From Leptospira sanjuanensis (GTDB lineage: Bacteria > Spirochaetota > Leptospiria > Leptospirales > Leptospiraceae), in the NCBI RefSeq assembly GCF_022267375.1, contig NZ_JAIZBH010000001.1, positions 3,548,001-3,612,000 on the forward strand: a DNA stretch of 64,000 nt, in the 5' to 3' direction. Below the pieces are notes generated by a model that saw nothing but the letters and a program-made list of their open reading frames with translations, was not told the origin of the DNA and did no database searches. Each line of letters begins with the position of its first letter. Within the stretch, counting starts at the first letter, position 1. The position numbers were made by a program, and so were the translations under genes. This document shows, in pieces, positions 1 to 12,672 of this stretch.

Positions 1-2669
1 GTTCGAAAGAAACTTCTTACCGAACCTTGGGCCGCTACGAAACTCTTTCTCAAATCGAAAACACGATCGTTTCCTTCAGCGGAGAAGTTGGTAACGCGGT
101 TCTCATCAAACAACTCGGAACCGTAAGAGACGGAACCGAAGACGAGGAAACCATCGGTTATCTCTGGGCTTCCAAAGACGAAGGCATCGAAGAGAAAGTT
201 TCGGTCTTCACCAAAATCGGAAATTTTTTCAAAGGCAAAAAAGAACAAACTGCGGCCGCGACAAAGGAAACCAAACCGGCTTTATTCATCGACGTTTACA
301 AACAATCCGGTGCGAACACGGTCGCGGTCGCGGACGAAGTTCTCAAACGGATCGGTAAACTCAACGACGGAATCGCCAACTTAGACGGAAAACCGAAAAT
401 CCGACTGATCCGCGACGGATCCAAATGGATTCGCTACAACGTCGAGGACGTGACCGAAGCGATCGTCATCGGTATCTTGCTCGCGGTCATCACGGTTTAT
501 TTCTTTTTAGGAAACTTCCGTTCGACCGTGATTACCGGTCTCGCTCTTCCGAACTCGATGCTCGGTGCGTTCGTTCTGATGTGGGCGATGGGTTTTACCA
601 TCAACGTCATGACTCTTCTCGCGCTCTCGTTGGCCGTGGGTCTTCTCGTAGACGACGCGATCGTCGTTCGGGAAAACATCTTCCGAAAACTGGAGGAAGG
701 AAAGGGGGTAATCGAAGCGGCCGAAACGGGAACGACCGAAGTAACGTTAGCCGTAATCGGAACTTCTTTAACGGTGATCGCGGTATTCTTACCTGTGGGA
801 TTTCTTTCCGGGATCGTGGGTCAGTTTTTCAAACAGTTCGGTTTGACGGTGGTATTCGCGATGCTCATTTCCCTCTTCGACGGTCTCGCGGTCGCTCCGA
901 TGTTGTCCGCGTATTTTGCGGGTAAGATCGATCACAACGCGAAACCGAACAAGGCGATCGAACTTTTCGATAAATTCCAAACTTGGCTGGAAAGACAATA
1001 CGGAAGAGTGATGAAAGTCGCATTAAAAAGACCGGGAATGGTTCTACTTGCGTCTCTCGGAATTTTTATCCTCTCCATTCTTTCCTTGAAATTGGTGAAG
1101 AGTACGTTCCTGCCCGCAAACGACCAGGGAGAATTCTTAGTCACCTTGGATCTTCCTCCGGGAACGAGCCTACAAGGAACCAGACAAGTTGCGGATCAAG
1201 TTCTCGACGTTCTGAAAAAAATTCCCGAGATGGATATGATCGCGGTTACGATCGGAAAGCCGGACGGCGGGGAACCGAACGCGGGAACGCTCGCGGTTGC
1301 ATTAGTAAATTCTAAAAAACGAAAACGTACGACTACACAAGTCAAAGATGAAATACGCGAACTTTTGAAACCCTTCGCGTATGCAAGACCTGCGGTTTCC
1401 GATTATAGCGCCGTAGGCGGCGGGATTCAGTATCCGTTCCAGCTCGTAATCAAAGGGGAAGATCTTGCGGAGATGGATGCGTATTCCAAAAAGGTCGTCG
1501 CACGATTGAAATCCCTTTCCGACCTGGCGGACATCGATACGGATTACAGAGCCGGAAAACCGGAATACCAAATCCATCTGGATAACCTGAAAATGCAACT
1601 CGTCGGAGTTCTTCCCGGTGTCGCGGGTTCCGAACTTCGATATCAGATCGCGGGAGACCAGGTCAGCAAGTTCTACGATAAGGGAATCGAATACGAAGTT
1701 AAAATGAGACTTCGTCCGGATCAAAGGAACCTAAGACAGGCGTACGGGCAAACAAAGGTTCCAAACATCGCGAACAAACTGATTCCTTTGTCCGCGATCA
1801 GCGTCGGAAAGGAAACGGCCGGACCCTCTCGGATCAACCGGATCGACCGCGCAAGAACGATCGTGATCAACGCAAACTTAGCGCCGGGCGGAGCCGTTCA
1901 AGACGCAACGAAGATCACGGATGAAATTCTAAAGAAAGAACTTCCTCCGCCTCCGGGAATTCGTTACAACTTCCAAGGACAATCCGAGGACTTCAAAGAA
2001 CTTCTGGCGAACATCGTGCTCGCGTTCGGACTCGCCCTCGTGTTCATCTATCTCGTGCTTGCTTCCTTGTATGAATCATTCATCACTCCGATTACGATTC
2101 TATTCGCGATCCCGCCCGCGATTTCGGGAGCCTTCTTCGCACTTGCTCTGACCAACGAGATGCTCAATCTCTTTTCGATGATCGGTTTGATTCTTCTCAT
2201 GGGTCTCGTTGCCAAGAACTCGATTCTTTTAGTCGACTACGCAATGCAAGCGATGCGAGACGAAGGAAAATCCAGAAACGACGCGATTTACGAAGCGGGA
2301 TTGGTTCGACTCAGACCTATCTTGATGACTTCTCTCGCGATGATTATGGGAACCGTTCCGATCGCGATGGGATTGGGAGAAGCGGCAAAATCAAGAACCG
2401 CGATGGGGATCGCGATCATCGGAGGATTGATTCTTTCCACGGTGGTCACTCTCGTGGTCGTACCGTCGATCTTCGGATTCATCGATCGATTCAGAGAATG
2501 GATCGAAACGAAATTCCGTCCGGATTACGACATGAACGCATCGTTGGTTCACGCGCCGTCGCATCCATCGAACGGACAGGCAAACTACGAAAAAGAATGG
2601 GCATTCGCCCAAGAAGAAGCGGAAGTGGAATTACCGAAAAAATCCTCTTCCAAAAAACCAAAAAAATAA
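1..2669 (+). CDS. RND efflux permease (AcrB/HAE1-like), 5' end missing
   Basis: This is the inner-membrane pump of a tripartite RND exporter, which would use the proton gradient to expel drugs or lipophilic compounds. The frame (phase 3) is open to the left edge, so the gene starts outside the window; a TTG at 27 is internal. About 889 residues remain, while the family is usually 1,020-1,100, so roughly the first 150-200 are missing. Visible hallmarks are the TM4 motif GLLVDDAIVVREN, whose Asp pair (651-656) is the proton relay, and the C-terminal LVFIYLVLASLYESF and LLMGLVAKNSILLVDYA segments. The protein ends in a Lys/Ser-rich tail. A periplasmic adaptor and outer-membrane factor would be expected upstream but are not visible. 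The family is certain; the substrate is unknown. Confidence 0.95.
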   Translation, partial: SKETSYRTLGRYETLSQIENTIVSFSGEVGNAVLIKQLGTVRDGTEDEETIGYLWASKDEGIEEKVSVFTKIGNFFKGKKEQTAAATKETKPALFIDVYKQSGANTVAVADEVLKRIGKLNDGIANLDGKPKIRLIRDGSKWIRYNVEDVTEAIVIGILLAVITVYFFLGNFRSTVITGLALPNSMLGAFVLMWAMGFTINVMTLLALSLAVGLLVDDAIVVRENIFRKLEEGKGVIEAAETGTTEVTLAVIGTSLTVIAVFLPVGFLSGIVGQFFKQFGLTVVFAMLISLFDGLAVAPMLSAYFAGKIDHNAKPNKAIELFDKFQTWLERQYGRVMKVALKRPGMVLLASLGIFILSILSLKLVKSTFLPANDQGEFLVTLDLPPGTSLQGTRQVADQVLDVLKKIPEMDMIAVTIGKPDGGEPNAGTLAVALVNSKKRKRTTTQVKDEIRELLKPFAYARPAVSDYSAVGGGIQYPFQLVIKGEDLAEMDAYSKKVVARLKSLSDLADIDTDYRAGKPEYQIHLDNLKMQLVGVLPGVAGSELRYQIAGDQVSKFYDKGIEYEVKMRLRPDQRNLRQAYGQTKVPNIANKLIPLSAISVGKETAGPSRINRIDRARTIVINANLAPGGAVQDATKITDEILKKELPPPPGIRYNFQGQSEDFKELLANIVLAFGLALVFIYLVLASLYESFITPITILFAIPPAISGAFFALALTNEMLNLFSMIGLILLMGLVAKNSILLVDYAMQAMRDEGKSRNDAIYEAGLVRLRPILMTSLAMIMGTVPIAMGLGEAAKSRTAMGIAIIGGLILSTVVTLVVVPSIFGFIDRFREWIETKFRPDYDMNASLVHAPSHPSNGQANYEKEWAFAQEEAEVELPKKSSSKKPKK

Positions 2670-2684
2670 CATTCCAATTTCTGC

Positions 2685-2731
2685 ATGGAGAATCCGAGGC
2701 GACTCGATCGTTTTAAAAACGGATTCTCCAT
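2685..2731. repeat. 12-bp perfect inverted repeat between convergent genes
   Basis: Arms ATGGAGAATCCG (2685-2696) and CGGATTCTCCAT (2720-2731) are exact complements around a 23-base loop. The right arm includes the last codons of the minus-strand gene ending at 2713. There is no clean U-tract on either strand, so a bidirectional terminator is plausible but unproven. Confidence 0.55.
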
Positions 2732-3600
2732 CGAACTTCCCATCGATTCATGCCGTTCCCGGGCAAATTCGATTGAGGCAACATTGGAACCGTCCTATCC
2801 GGCGATTCGGGTAAAACGGGTGTGGTAGGATTTTGGGGAGAATCCGGGGCCGCATTGATTTCGATCGATTCTTTTTTTTCTTCCGGAGATTTGGCAAAGA
2901 AGTTCCAAGGTCTTCCGAACAACCAAGCGTCTATCAAGTTGAAAGTATAAATCGTAAAGAAAAGAATCAAAGCCGACGAAGCCTGAATTCCCGCTTGGTA
3001 TCTTTGATTTCTGATTTCGTTCGCGTGAAAGAAAGCTCCGGCGATCAAAACGGGATCTCCGCTTGCGGCTGCGGCGGTTGAGAATCGATCGGCTTCGTTT
3101 AAATTCTTTCCTTGTTCTTGATACTTTTGATCCGACTTATACCAGAACAAAAGAGAAAGACCGGCAGCGATCGAAAAGAAATAGCCTCGATCCTTTTCTT
3201 CCCGATAAAATTGTCCCCAGCCGGGAAATACAGCGCTCCTCCAAAACGAACCTTTGGCATTATCGTGATTTTTAACGGATACTTCCTTTCTCTGAGATTC
3301 GAGGGCTTCCTTTTCGACCAGAGACTTTTTTAAGAAATCGATCTCGGCGACCATTCGATCCCGTTCTCTAAGTTGATTGCGAACGTAGATTTCTTCGTCT
3401 TCATTGAAGGAGATTCGGGAAATCTTCCGTTTTTCAATGTCCCAAGTTTCGCGTTCGTTCGAAACCGTGACCTTATCCATGTCTTGATTGAGGACTTTTA
3501 CGAAAATTACGCGGCCGTCTTTGAGATAGAGAATATCGGCAAAAACCGTTTCATTCCAAAAAAAGAATATAATCGAAATGAGAAAAAATTTATTTCGCAT
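2713..3600 (-). CDS. DUF5683-like envelope protein with N-terminal LKDG domain
   Basis: Function is unknown. I place the start at 3600 (MRNKFFLIS...), where a signal peptide begins immediately; a start at 3669 would put 23 polar residues before it. Residues about 22-65 form a small beta-rich domain with the pattern LYLKDGR...VLNQ...ISRISF. A coiled-coil-like Glu/Lys-rich stretch follows, then the motif SAVFPGWGQFY and a hydrophobic segment typical of DUF5683, and a Pro-rich C-terminus. The same architecture recurs at 53453-54313, so the two are paralogues. It is probably exported or membrane-bound. It is convergent with the RND gene and divergent from the kinase at 3910. Confidence 0.8.
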   Translation of the reverse strand: MRNKFFLISIIFFFWNETVFADILYLKDGRVIFVKVLNQDMDKVTVSNERETWDIEKRKISRISFNEDEEIYVRNQLRERDRMVAEIDFLKKSLVEKEALESQRKEVSVKNHDNAKGSFWRSAVFPGWGQFYREEKDRGYFFSIAAGLSLLFWYKSDQKYQEQGKNLNEADRFSTAAAASGDPVLIAGAFFHANEIRNQRYQAGIQASSALILFFTIYTFNLIDAWLFGRPWNFFAKSPEEKKESIEINAAPDSPQNPTTPVLPESPDRTVPMLPQSNLPGNGMNRWEVRWRIRF

Positions 3601-3909
3601 TCCGCATAATGAATGCAAAAAAAAGAAAGAGTCAAATTGATTTTTTTCAAAATGTCTTGATTTTCGCATGTTCTAGGCGTATAAAATTGCGGTTCAATTT
3701 CCGTTCCCGGCGCAGGATTTTCGAATCGTGTCGAAATTTATGATGTCTCTTAATAATCAACTCTCTTCGGGAGAATAGGGAGAAATGTATAAACTCAAAA
3801 AGAGCGGTGTCATCTGTGACAAAGAATTCGGAAGGTATGTTATTTTCCTCGTAGCGGTTTTGTGCGTTGAAATCGAAACGGTGAATATCATTCTCCTCTT
3901 CTTCGTCCA
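3601..3909. other. Intergenic region between divergent genes
   Basis: About 309 bases between the DUF5683-like gene and the histidine kinase, which should hold promoters for both. A short inverted repeat GTCA-N4-TGAC lies at about 3811-3822. The 87-codon antisense frame here has no convincing protein features. I cannot assign a firm promoter. Confidence 0.5.
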
Positions 3910-5814
3910 ATGGAAAAGGACATCAGAAGGAAATCACATTTGAATCCGAAAACCCCAGCGATCACGGGAAACGTTTATTCACCCGAATCATCCGAAATAC
4001 TCGATCATCTTCCTTTGCTTATTTGTAAGTTTCTGCCGGATACGACTCTCACTTATATCAATCAAACCTGTTGCGAAGTCTTTGGAAAAAGTAAACAACA
4101 ACTCTACGCGGTTCAATGGATTCAGTTCCTCCGGGAAAATATCAGAAACACGATCCTTGATATTCTAAAGAACGTAAAGAACACTCTCCTTCCGGAAACG
4201 CATTCCTACGATATTCGGAACTCAAACGGCGAGAGACTGCATGTCGAATGGAAGATTTATCCCCTGTTAGATACACAAAATCAATTCCAGGGATTTCTCG
4301 GGGTCGGAACGGATAAAACGAAAGAAGCACAGGTCGAAAACGAAATCAAACAGAAGAACGAACTGATCCGCAACGTCATAGGGACGATCGACGATCTCAT
4401 CTGGTCGTCGGATGCAAAGGAATATAAGCTTTTGTATCTCAGCGAAGGCGCTAAAAAACTCTACGGAATCGAACCGGAAGAATTCTTTAAGGACAACCAA
4501 CTCTGGATCAACTTGATCCATCCGGACGACAGATATCTCGCAGAATTGAAATTGAAAGAGCTGCATTCCGGAAAGCCATTTTACGAAGTGGAATACAGGA
4601 TCATACGCCCCGACGGACAGATCCGTTACATCAGCGATCGTTCCTGGATCGTGCGGGATACCAACGGCCAACCGGAGCGCATCGAAGGGATCGCGCGGGA
4701 CGTGACCGATCAAATCGCGATTTCCGCAAAGCTGGAAGAGTCGGAGGAAAATTTAAGGGCTCTGATCGAGAATACGCAAGATTCTATTTGGTCCGTCGAT
4801 AGGAATTACAGAATCATCACGATGAACCAGCTTTTTCATCAAGCGATCCTCAAAATATATAAAATAGATTTGAAAATAGGAAGCAACATCATCGAGGAAT
4901 TCGATTCGAACATGTCGAAAACCTGGAAGGAAATATACGATCTAACGTTCGAAGGCAATTCAATCAAAAGGGAATGGGAAATACCGAACGAAGACGGAAC
5001 ATACAATTATTATGAAATTCTAACATGCCCCATATACGACCTTTCCGAAAATAAACGGACGATTTCAGGATCTACCATTTACATTCGAGACATCACCGAA
5101 AGAAAAAACTACGAAAAAAAAACCACGCAGATCATCAAAAGCAAGGACCGATTGCTTGCGGCCGTAGCGCACGATCTTAAGAATCCGATCAGCGGAATCA
5201 TCAGTTTAACCGAACTATTAAAGGAACAAACAAACAATCCGAATAACACGGAACTTCTCGGAATGATGAGTCAAGCCGCCAATAAGACTCTAAACATCAT
5301 CCAAGATCTGCTTCAGATTGCGGAAATGGAAAATGAGAACTATAAACTCAAAACGGAAAAGGCGAACTTAAATCATCTCATCCAAGCTCTCGTAAAACAA
5401 AATCTACCGGACGCGGAAAACAAAAAGATCAAACTTCACGCGAAGCTGGGAACCGATCCGATTCCGGTTCAAATCGAACTTCTTAAGTTTCAACGCGTAT
5501 TGGAGAATCTCATTTCCAACTCGCTCAAATTCACGAAAGAAGGCGGGGAAATACTGATCCATTCTTATTCTCAGAATAAAAAGGCGATGATCATCGTGGA
5601 AGACACGGGAATCGGAATTCCATTAGGACTTCAATCGGCGATCTTCGATCAATTCACTCGCGCCAAACGACAAGGACTCAAAGGCGAACAAACGACCGGG
5701 CTCGGAATGTCGATCGTCAAAGTGATCGTGGAACTTCACAAAGGTAAGATCAGTTTGGAAAGTGAAGAAGGAATCGGAACCAAGTTTATTATCGAAATTC
5801 CGTTGGACAATTAA
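3910..5814 (+). CDS. PAS-domain sensor histidine kinase
   Basis: This is a soluble-looking sensor kinase of 634 residues with no transmembrane segment. Three PAS/PAC modules can be traced (about 25-140, 145-275 and 280-395), each ending in a typical PAC stretch such as IEGIARDVTDQI. The HisKA box AVAHDLKNP has the phosphoacceptor His at 421. The HATPase_c domain has the N box (Asn537 in ENLISNS), the G1 box VEDTGIGIP (Asp565) and the G2 box TGLGMSIVK. There is no attached receiver and no adjacent response regulator, so it is an orphan kinase or works with an unlinked partner. No strong Shine-Dalgarno precedes the ATG. Confidence 0.93.
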   Translation: MEKDIRRKSHLNPKTPAITGNVYSPESSEILDHLPLLICKFLPDTTLTYINQTCCEVFGKSKQQLYAVQWIQFLRENIRNTILDILKNVKNTLLPETHSYDIRNSNGERLHVEWKIYPLLDTQNQFQGFLGVGTDKTKEAQVENEIKQKNELIRNVIGTIDDLIWSSDAKEYKLLYLSEGAKKLYGIEPEEFFKDNQLWINLIHPDDRYLAELKLKELHSGKPFYEVEYRIIRPDGQIRYISDRSWIVRDTNGQPERIEGIARDVTDQIAISAKLEESEENLRALIENTQDSIWSVDRNYRIITMNQLFHQAILKIYKIDLKIGSNIIEEFDSNMSKTWKEIYDLTFEGNSIKREWEIPNEDGTYNYYEILTCPIYDLSENKRTISGSTIYIRDITERKNYEKKTTQIIKSKDRLLAAVAHDLKNPISGIISLTELLKEQTNNPNNTELLGMMSQAANKTLNIIQDLLQIAEMENENYKLKTEKANLNHLIQALVKQNLPDAENKKIKLHAKLGTDPIPVQIELLKFQRVLENLISNSLKFTKEGGEILIHSYSQNKKAMIIVEDTGIGIPLGLQSAIFDQFTRAKRQGLKGEQTTGLGMSIVKVIVELHKGKISLESEEGIGTKFIIEIPLDN

Positions 5815-5865
5815 ACAATTAGTTTAAAATTCAAACCAATAAATTCCTCCCGTCGTTGGATTTAA

Positions 5866-5887
5866 GTTTGATCCAAAACTATCAAAC
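5866..5887. promoter_or_regulatory. Inverted repeat upstream of the crotonase gene (candidate operator)
   Basis: GTTTGAT (5866-5872) and ATCAAAC (5881-5887) are exact 7-bp arms with an 8-base spacer, about 65 bases before the crotonase start. The inner half-site TTTGAT/ATCAAA is the same as in the palindrome over the MarR promoter at 8274-8292, where the gap is 7 bases rather than 8. Regulation by that MarR protein is inference. Confidence 0.45.
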
Positions 5888-5951
5888 CTCGACGTTGGAA
5901 ATAAATCGCAGATCGAAGATTTAAATCTCGGAGAACACAAAGAGGAATCGT

Positions 5952-6752
<801 letters not shown>

Positions 6753-6766
6753 TCCTTAGGGGCGAT

Positions 6767-6789
6767 TCCCGCGACTGCAAGTCGCGGGA
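6767..6789. terminator. Strong hairpin between convergent genes, possible bidirectional terminator
   Basis: TCCCGCGACT and AGTCGCGGGA form a perfect 10-bp G+C-rich stem with a 3-base loop, midway between convergent stops at 6752 and 6803. There is no U-tract on either side, so it is an atypical intrinsic terminator or an RNA-end stabiliser. Confidence 0.5.
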
Positions 6790-6802
6790 CGACCGGGCTT
6801 GC

Positions 6803-7201
6803 TCAGGTCTTTCTTCTATAAAATTTCAAACCCGACCAAATCTCCGAAACGGCGCAGACTTTAACGTCCACGATTCCGAGTTTCAATCCGATTTCACGAA
6901 CGATATTTTCGTTCAAATCGGTGGGAACCTTCGAAGAACCCTTCGGCCAAGAAATCCAAATCATCCCCTTTTCACCCAAAGATTCGACGAGTTTCGGAAA
7001 TTGTTTTTGAAGCTCTTTGACTTCTTTGGTAAATAGATGCAAATAATCGAATGTACCTTTTAAGGTTTTTCCGATTTCGACCTCGCTCAAATGAGCTTTC
7101 AAATCTTTTTGAACTTCATCCGGCAAATCCTTAAAGAAAACTTTCATGCCGGATTTTAAACCGAGCTTATCTCCCAATGTTTTACCGGAATAACCAGCCA
7201 T
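6803..7201 (-). CDS. DUF3052 family protein
   Basis: This 132-residue cytoplasmic protein of unknown function matches DUF3052: it starts MAGYSGKTLGDKLGLKSG, has the central IWISWPKGSSKVPTDLNE motif and ends near VCAVSEIWSGLKFYRRK. No catalytic residues can be proposed. It starts one base after the stop of the SRPBCC gene and is very likely co-transcribed with it. DUF3052 and SRPBCC genes side by side suggest a shared small-molecule or stress role, but that is only inferred from position. Confidence 0.85.
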   Translation of the reverse strand: MAGYSGKTLGDKLGLKSGMKVFFKDLPDEVQKDLKAHLSEVEIGKTLKGTFDYLHLFTKEVKELQKQFPKLVESLGEKGMIWISWPKGSSKVPTDLNENIVREIGLKLGIVDVKVCAVSEIWSGLKFYRRKT

Positions 7202-7202
7202 A

Positions 7203-7712
7203 CTATTTCCCCGTTTTCCTCTGAATTTCCGTACTCATAAAATCCAAATAAGAATCGATCGTCGCCGTATGACCGAAAATAAATTTGGAAAAGAATCTGA
7301 ACACGGGAGAAAAAACTTTTCCGTTTTCAGTGATCTTCAATTTGGTTCCGCCCTCGGCCTCACTCAATTCGAACGTCCAAGAACCGCCGAAAGGTTTGTC
7401 TTCATCCATGATTTTGGATTCGATCAAACGGTCTTTTTGATCTTGGATAAAGGAAAACGTCATAACTTCTTTGTGAGAATCCGTTTCCTTCCAGGAGTTG
7501 GAAGAAATCTCTTCCACGTTTTTAATATTCGGTCTCCAAGCCGGATATCGCTTAAAATCGCGAATCATTGCGTAAATCGTCCCGGGTTGCGCCGGAAACA
7601 CCCGCTCTAAATAAGAAGTATGTTCCACGGGAAGCGAAGCTCCGATTCCGTAAATCCCCGCAACCAATAAAACCAAGAACCCGACCGCATACATAAGAAT
7701 CGTGTATATCAT
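7203..7712 (-). CDS. Membrane-anchored SRPBCC (START-like) domain protein
   Basis: The START/Bet v1-like fold binds hydrophobic ligands. The N-terminus is one transmembrane segment (ILMYAVGFLVLLVAGIYGIG), so the domain is probably membrane-tethered. The SRPBCC part begins with VFPAQPGTIYAMIRDFKRYPAWRP and ends with the long helix of the fold. I choose ATG 7712 over the TTG at 7718 because AAAGAGG (complement of 7721-7727) lies 8 bases upstream of it. It leads a two-gene unit with DUF3052 and follows the MarR gene on the same strand after about 60 bases. Confidence 0.85.
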   Translation of the reverse strand: MIYTILMYAVGFLVLLVAGIYGIGASLPVEHTSYLERVFPAQPGTIYAMIRDFKRYPAWRPNIKNVEEISSNSWKETDSHKEVMTFSFIQDQKDRLIESKIMDEDKPFGGSWTFELSEAEGGTKLKITENGKVFSPVFRFFSKFIFGHTATIDSYLDFMSTEIQRKTGK

Positions 7713-7774
7713 ACGCAAAACCTCTTTGATATTTTAATAATTAAGAATATTCTAGTTTTATAATTTTTTAGTCT

Positions 7775-8251
7775 TCATTTCCCTCGCGACCAAGACCTTG
7801 AAAGACTTTTGTTTTTCATTTCCAGTTCGGCGGCAAAAGCGAGCAGCCCGAGCCCTTTTACCGCGGTTTCTTGTTCTTCCTTACTCAATCGTTTCAGAAG
7901 ATTCTTGACGAGATTCGGATCCAGAACCGACTTTTTACTTTTGATCTTCTCTCCGGCCTTTGTTAAACGAATGAGAGTCCCCCTTCCGTCTTTCGGATTC
8001 TTTTCTTTTAACAAATAACCGAGCGTTTCCAAACGGGAAACGGTGATCGACATCGTAGAGGGAGTCACTCCCATGTGTAAAGCCAAGTCGTACAGACTCG
8101 CGGGTTCGTCTCCGTCCAGATGATCCAAAACGCTCGCTTGATTTGCCGTCAGAACCTGCTTCGTTTTCGGATCCTCGACATGTCTCGTATGACAAGCGAA
8201 GAAAATTCTCGGATAAAATTCCAGGATCTGACTGACTAAATCGGCGCTCAC
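7775..8251 (-). CDS. MarR family transcriptional regulator
   Basis: This 158-residue winged-helix repressor has the helix-turn-helix region SLYDLALHMGVTPSTMSITVSRLETLGYL and the wing KNPKDGRGTLIRLTKAGE. Its N-terminus carries a possible sensory His/Cys cluster (FFACHTRH). The start is GTG at 8251; the frame has a stop (TAA) four codons upstream, so no longer version is possible. A sigma-70-like promoter places the transcription start at about the GTG itself, implying a leaderless mRNA. A palindrome over the -35 box suggests autorepression. Likely targets include itself, the downstream SRPBCC/DUF3052 pair and perhaps the crotonase gene. Confidence 0.9.
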   Translation of the reverse strand: MSADLVSQILEFYPRIFFACHTRHVEDPKTKQVLTANQASVLDHLDGDEPASLYDLALHMGVTPSTMSITVSRLETLGYLLKEKNPKDGRGTLIRLTKAGEKIKSKKSVLDPNLVKNLLKRLSKEEQETAVKGLGLLAFAAELEMKNKSLSRSWSRGK

Positions 8252-8257
8252 GCGGTT

Positions 8258-8292
8258 ATTTTATAGAAAATAGTTTGATTAGTCAAATCAAA
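8258..8292 (-). promoter_or_regulatory. MarR gene promoter with overlapping palindromic operator
   Basis: Reading the minus strand, the -35 TTGACT (8286-8281) and -10 TAAAAT (8263-8258) are separated by 17 bases. The perfect 7-bp inverted repeat TTTGATT-N5-AATCAAA (8274-8292) covers the -35 box. The expected start point falls at about 8251, the first base of the GTG codon. Confidence 0.75.
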
Positions 8293-8335
8293 TTATCGAA
8301 ATCCATTGAAAACTAAATCGTTTTAAAAACGAAAC

Positions 8336-10684
<2,349 letters not shown>

Positions 10685-10741
10685 GAATCCAGGAAATTCG
10701 TTCGGGCTCGCGAGACAACAGAAAAGAACCTCGGTTTACGG

Positions 10742-10783
<42 letters not shown>

Positions 10784-10809
10784 GGTTTGCGTTTATAACA
10801 CGTTCCGCT

Positions 10810-11685
10810 ATGTCATGGAGTAATTCTTACAATCTACAAGACGATACGTTCGTCGGAAGCGGCGGAACCAAGATCTTCTACCGGACTTATCAACCCAAAG
10901 AAGGAAGAAAAGGAAACCGGGTTCTCGTGGTGCAACACGGAATCGGAGAACACAGCGGGCGTTATGAATTCTTAATCGAAGCGCTCGCAGGAACGGGAAC
11001 CGCGTTCTACCTGATCGATTCGAGAGGGCACGGTCGCTCCGAAGGGAAACGGGGAGCGGTGGATTCTTTCTCGGATTTTCTTTCCGATTTGGATAAACTG
11101 ATCGCGATCGCAAAAGAGAAAGAAAAAGTTTCCAAAGTCACGCTTCTCGGTCACTCGATGGGCGCGGCCATTGTGACCTTTTATGCGGAAGAAGGAACCA
11201 ATCAAGGAAACTTGAACGGACTTATCGTTTCCGCCCTTCCTATCAAAGTGAAGCTGGATCTCGTGATGAAGATCAAAAAAGGAATCGCTCCTTTTATGGC
11301 CGATATTCTTCCGAACCTGACTCTGCCCACAGGTTTAAACGTAAATCATTTGAGCCATGATAAGGCAGTTGTGGACGCGTATGTGAAAGATCCTCTCGTT
11401 CACGGAATGGCGTCCGCGTATTTGGGCAATATGCTCTTAAACAGCGAAGAACCGATTCTTGCAAACGCGGGAAAAATCAAACTTCCCATCTACGTTTTTC
11501 ACGGAAAAGAGGATTCTATCGCGGATTGCACCGGAAGCGAGGCCTTCTTCGAAGTGGTCGGTTCTCAGGATAAATCCCTCAAGATTTACGAAGGCTTATA
11601 TCACGAAACGATGAACGAACGCTTAGAAGACAGAACCAAGGTTTTAAACGATCTCAAAAAATGGTTTGATTCCCACGCAAATTGA
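10810..11685 (+). CDS. Alpha/beta hydrolase, monoacylglycerol-lipase-like
   Basis: The protein probably hydrolyses monoacylglycerols or other short lipid esters. It shows the MAG-lipase motifs [10 protein letters not shown] and [13 protein letters not shown], the nucleophile elbow GHSMG (Ser116 from the start used here), the Asp of [12 protein letters not shown] and the His of LYHETMNE. I use the ATG at 10810 because family members begin near this point; ATGs at 10741 and 10756 add a non-conserved leader, and no start has an ideal Shine-Dalgarno. It is divergent from the sulfatase gene and lies about 115 bases before the dehydratase pair on the same strand. Confidence 0.85.
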   Translation: MSWSNSYNLQDDTFVGSGGTKIFYRTYQPKEGRKGNRVLVVQHGIGEHSGRYEFLIEALAGTGTAFYLIDSRGHGRSEGKRGAVDSFSDFLSDLDKLIAIAKEKEKVSKVTLLGHSMGAAIVTFYAEEGTNQGNLNGLIVSALPIKVKLDLVMKIKKGIAPFMADILPNLTLPTGLNVNHLSHDKAVVDAYVKDPLVHGMASAYLGNMLLNSEEPILANAGKIKLPIYVFHGKEDSIADCTGSEAFFEVVGSQDKSLKIYEGLYHETMNERLEDRTKVLNDLKKWFDSHAN

Positions 11686-11796
11686 CAGACAGAACGTTTG
11701 TTCTGTTTTTTCTAAAAAAATCATCGACCGGATTCTTCTTCTCTGGTAAGATTGAATTCGGTCGAAAGCCCTTTTTTCAAAACAAATCTCAGGAAC

Positions 11797-12254
<458 letters not shown>

Positions 12255-12255
12255 T

Positions 12256-12672
12256 ATGAGTAAGATTGATTTTGATAAAATTGAAGTCGGACACGAACTT
12301 CCTCCTTTAAAAACGGACGTCATCACGCACGCGAACTTAGTAAGATACGCGGGAGCTTCCGGAGATTTTAATCCGATCCACAACGATCCCGACTTTGCTC
12401 GTAAAACGGGTCTCGACGGAACGATCGCTCACGGTATGTATGTGATGGCTCAACTCGGAAGACTTTGCACCGGATGGGCGGATCAAAAACAAATCCGCGA
12501 GTTCGGAGTTACGTTTAAGAACATGACCAAACCGGGACAAAAACTTACCTGCACCGGCAAGGTAAAACGTAAGAAAGAAGAGAACGGTGAGAAGTTGATT
12601 ACCGTTTCCGTGGAAGCTGCGGACGATTCCGGAGAAGTGAAATGTTCCGGTGAAATGGTCGTGGTCGCCTAA
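12256..12672 (+). CDS. MaoC-like dehydratase, HadB-like catalytic subunit
   Basis: The 138-residue hot-dog protein carries the hydratase-2 motif YAGASGDFNPIHNDPDFA with the catalytic Asp/His pair, followed by GTIAHGMYVMAQLG. By family it dehydrates (3R)-hydroxyacyl thioesters or hydrates enoyl ones, in fatty-acid elongation or R-specific oxidation. It pairs with the HadA-like gene one base upstream. Its TAA stop overlaps by four bases (CTAA) with the TAG stop of the convergent phosphatase gene, leaving no space for a terminator between them. Confidence 0.88.
   Translation: MSKIDFDKIEVGHELPPLKTDVITHANLVRYAGASGDFNPIHNDPDFARKTGLDGTIAHGMYVMAQLGRLCTGWADQKQIREFGVTFKNMTKPGQKLTCTGKVKRKKEENGEKLITVSVEAADDSGEVKCSGEMVVVA

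Noticed and set aside
3647..3910. 87-codon minus-strand frame before the kinase
   Set aside because: Charged, motif-free, and reads through the expected promoter region of a divergent pair.
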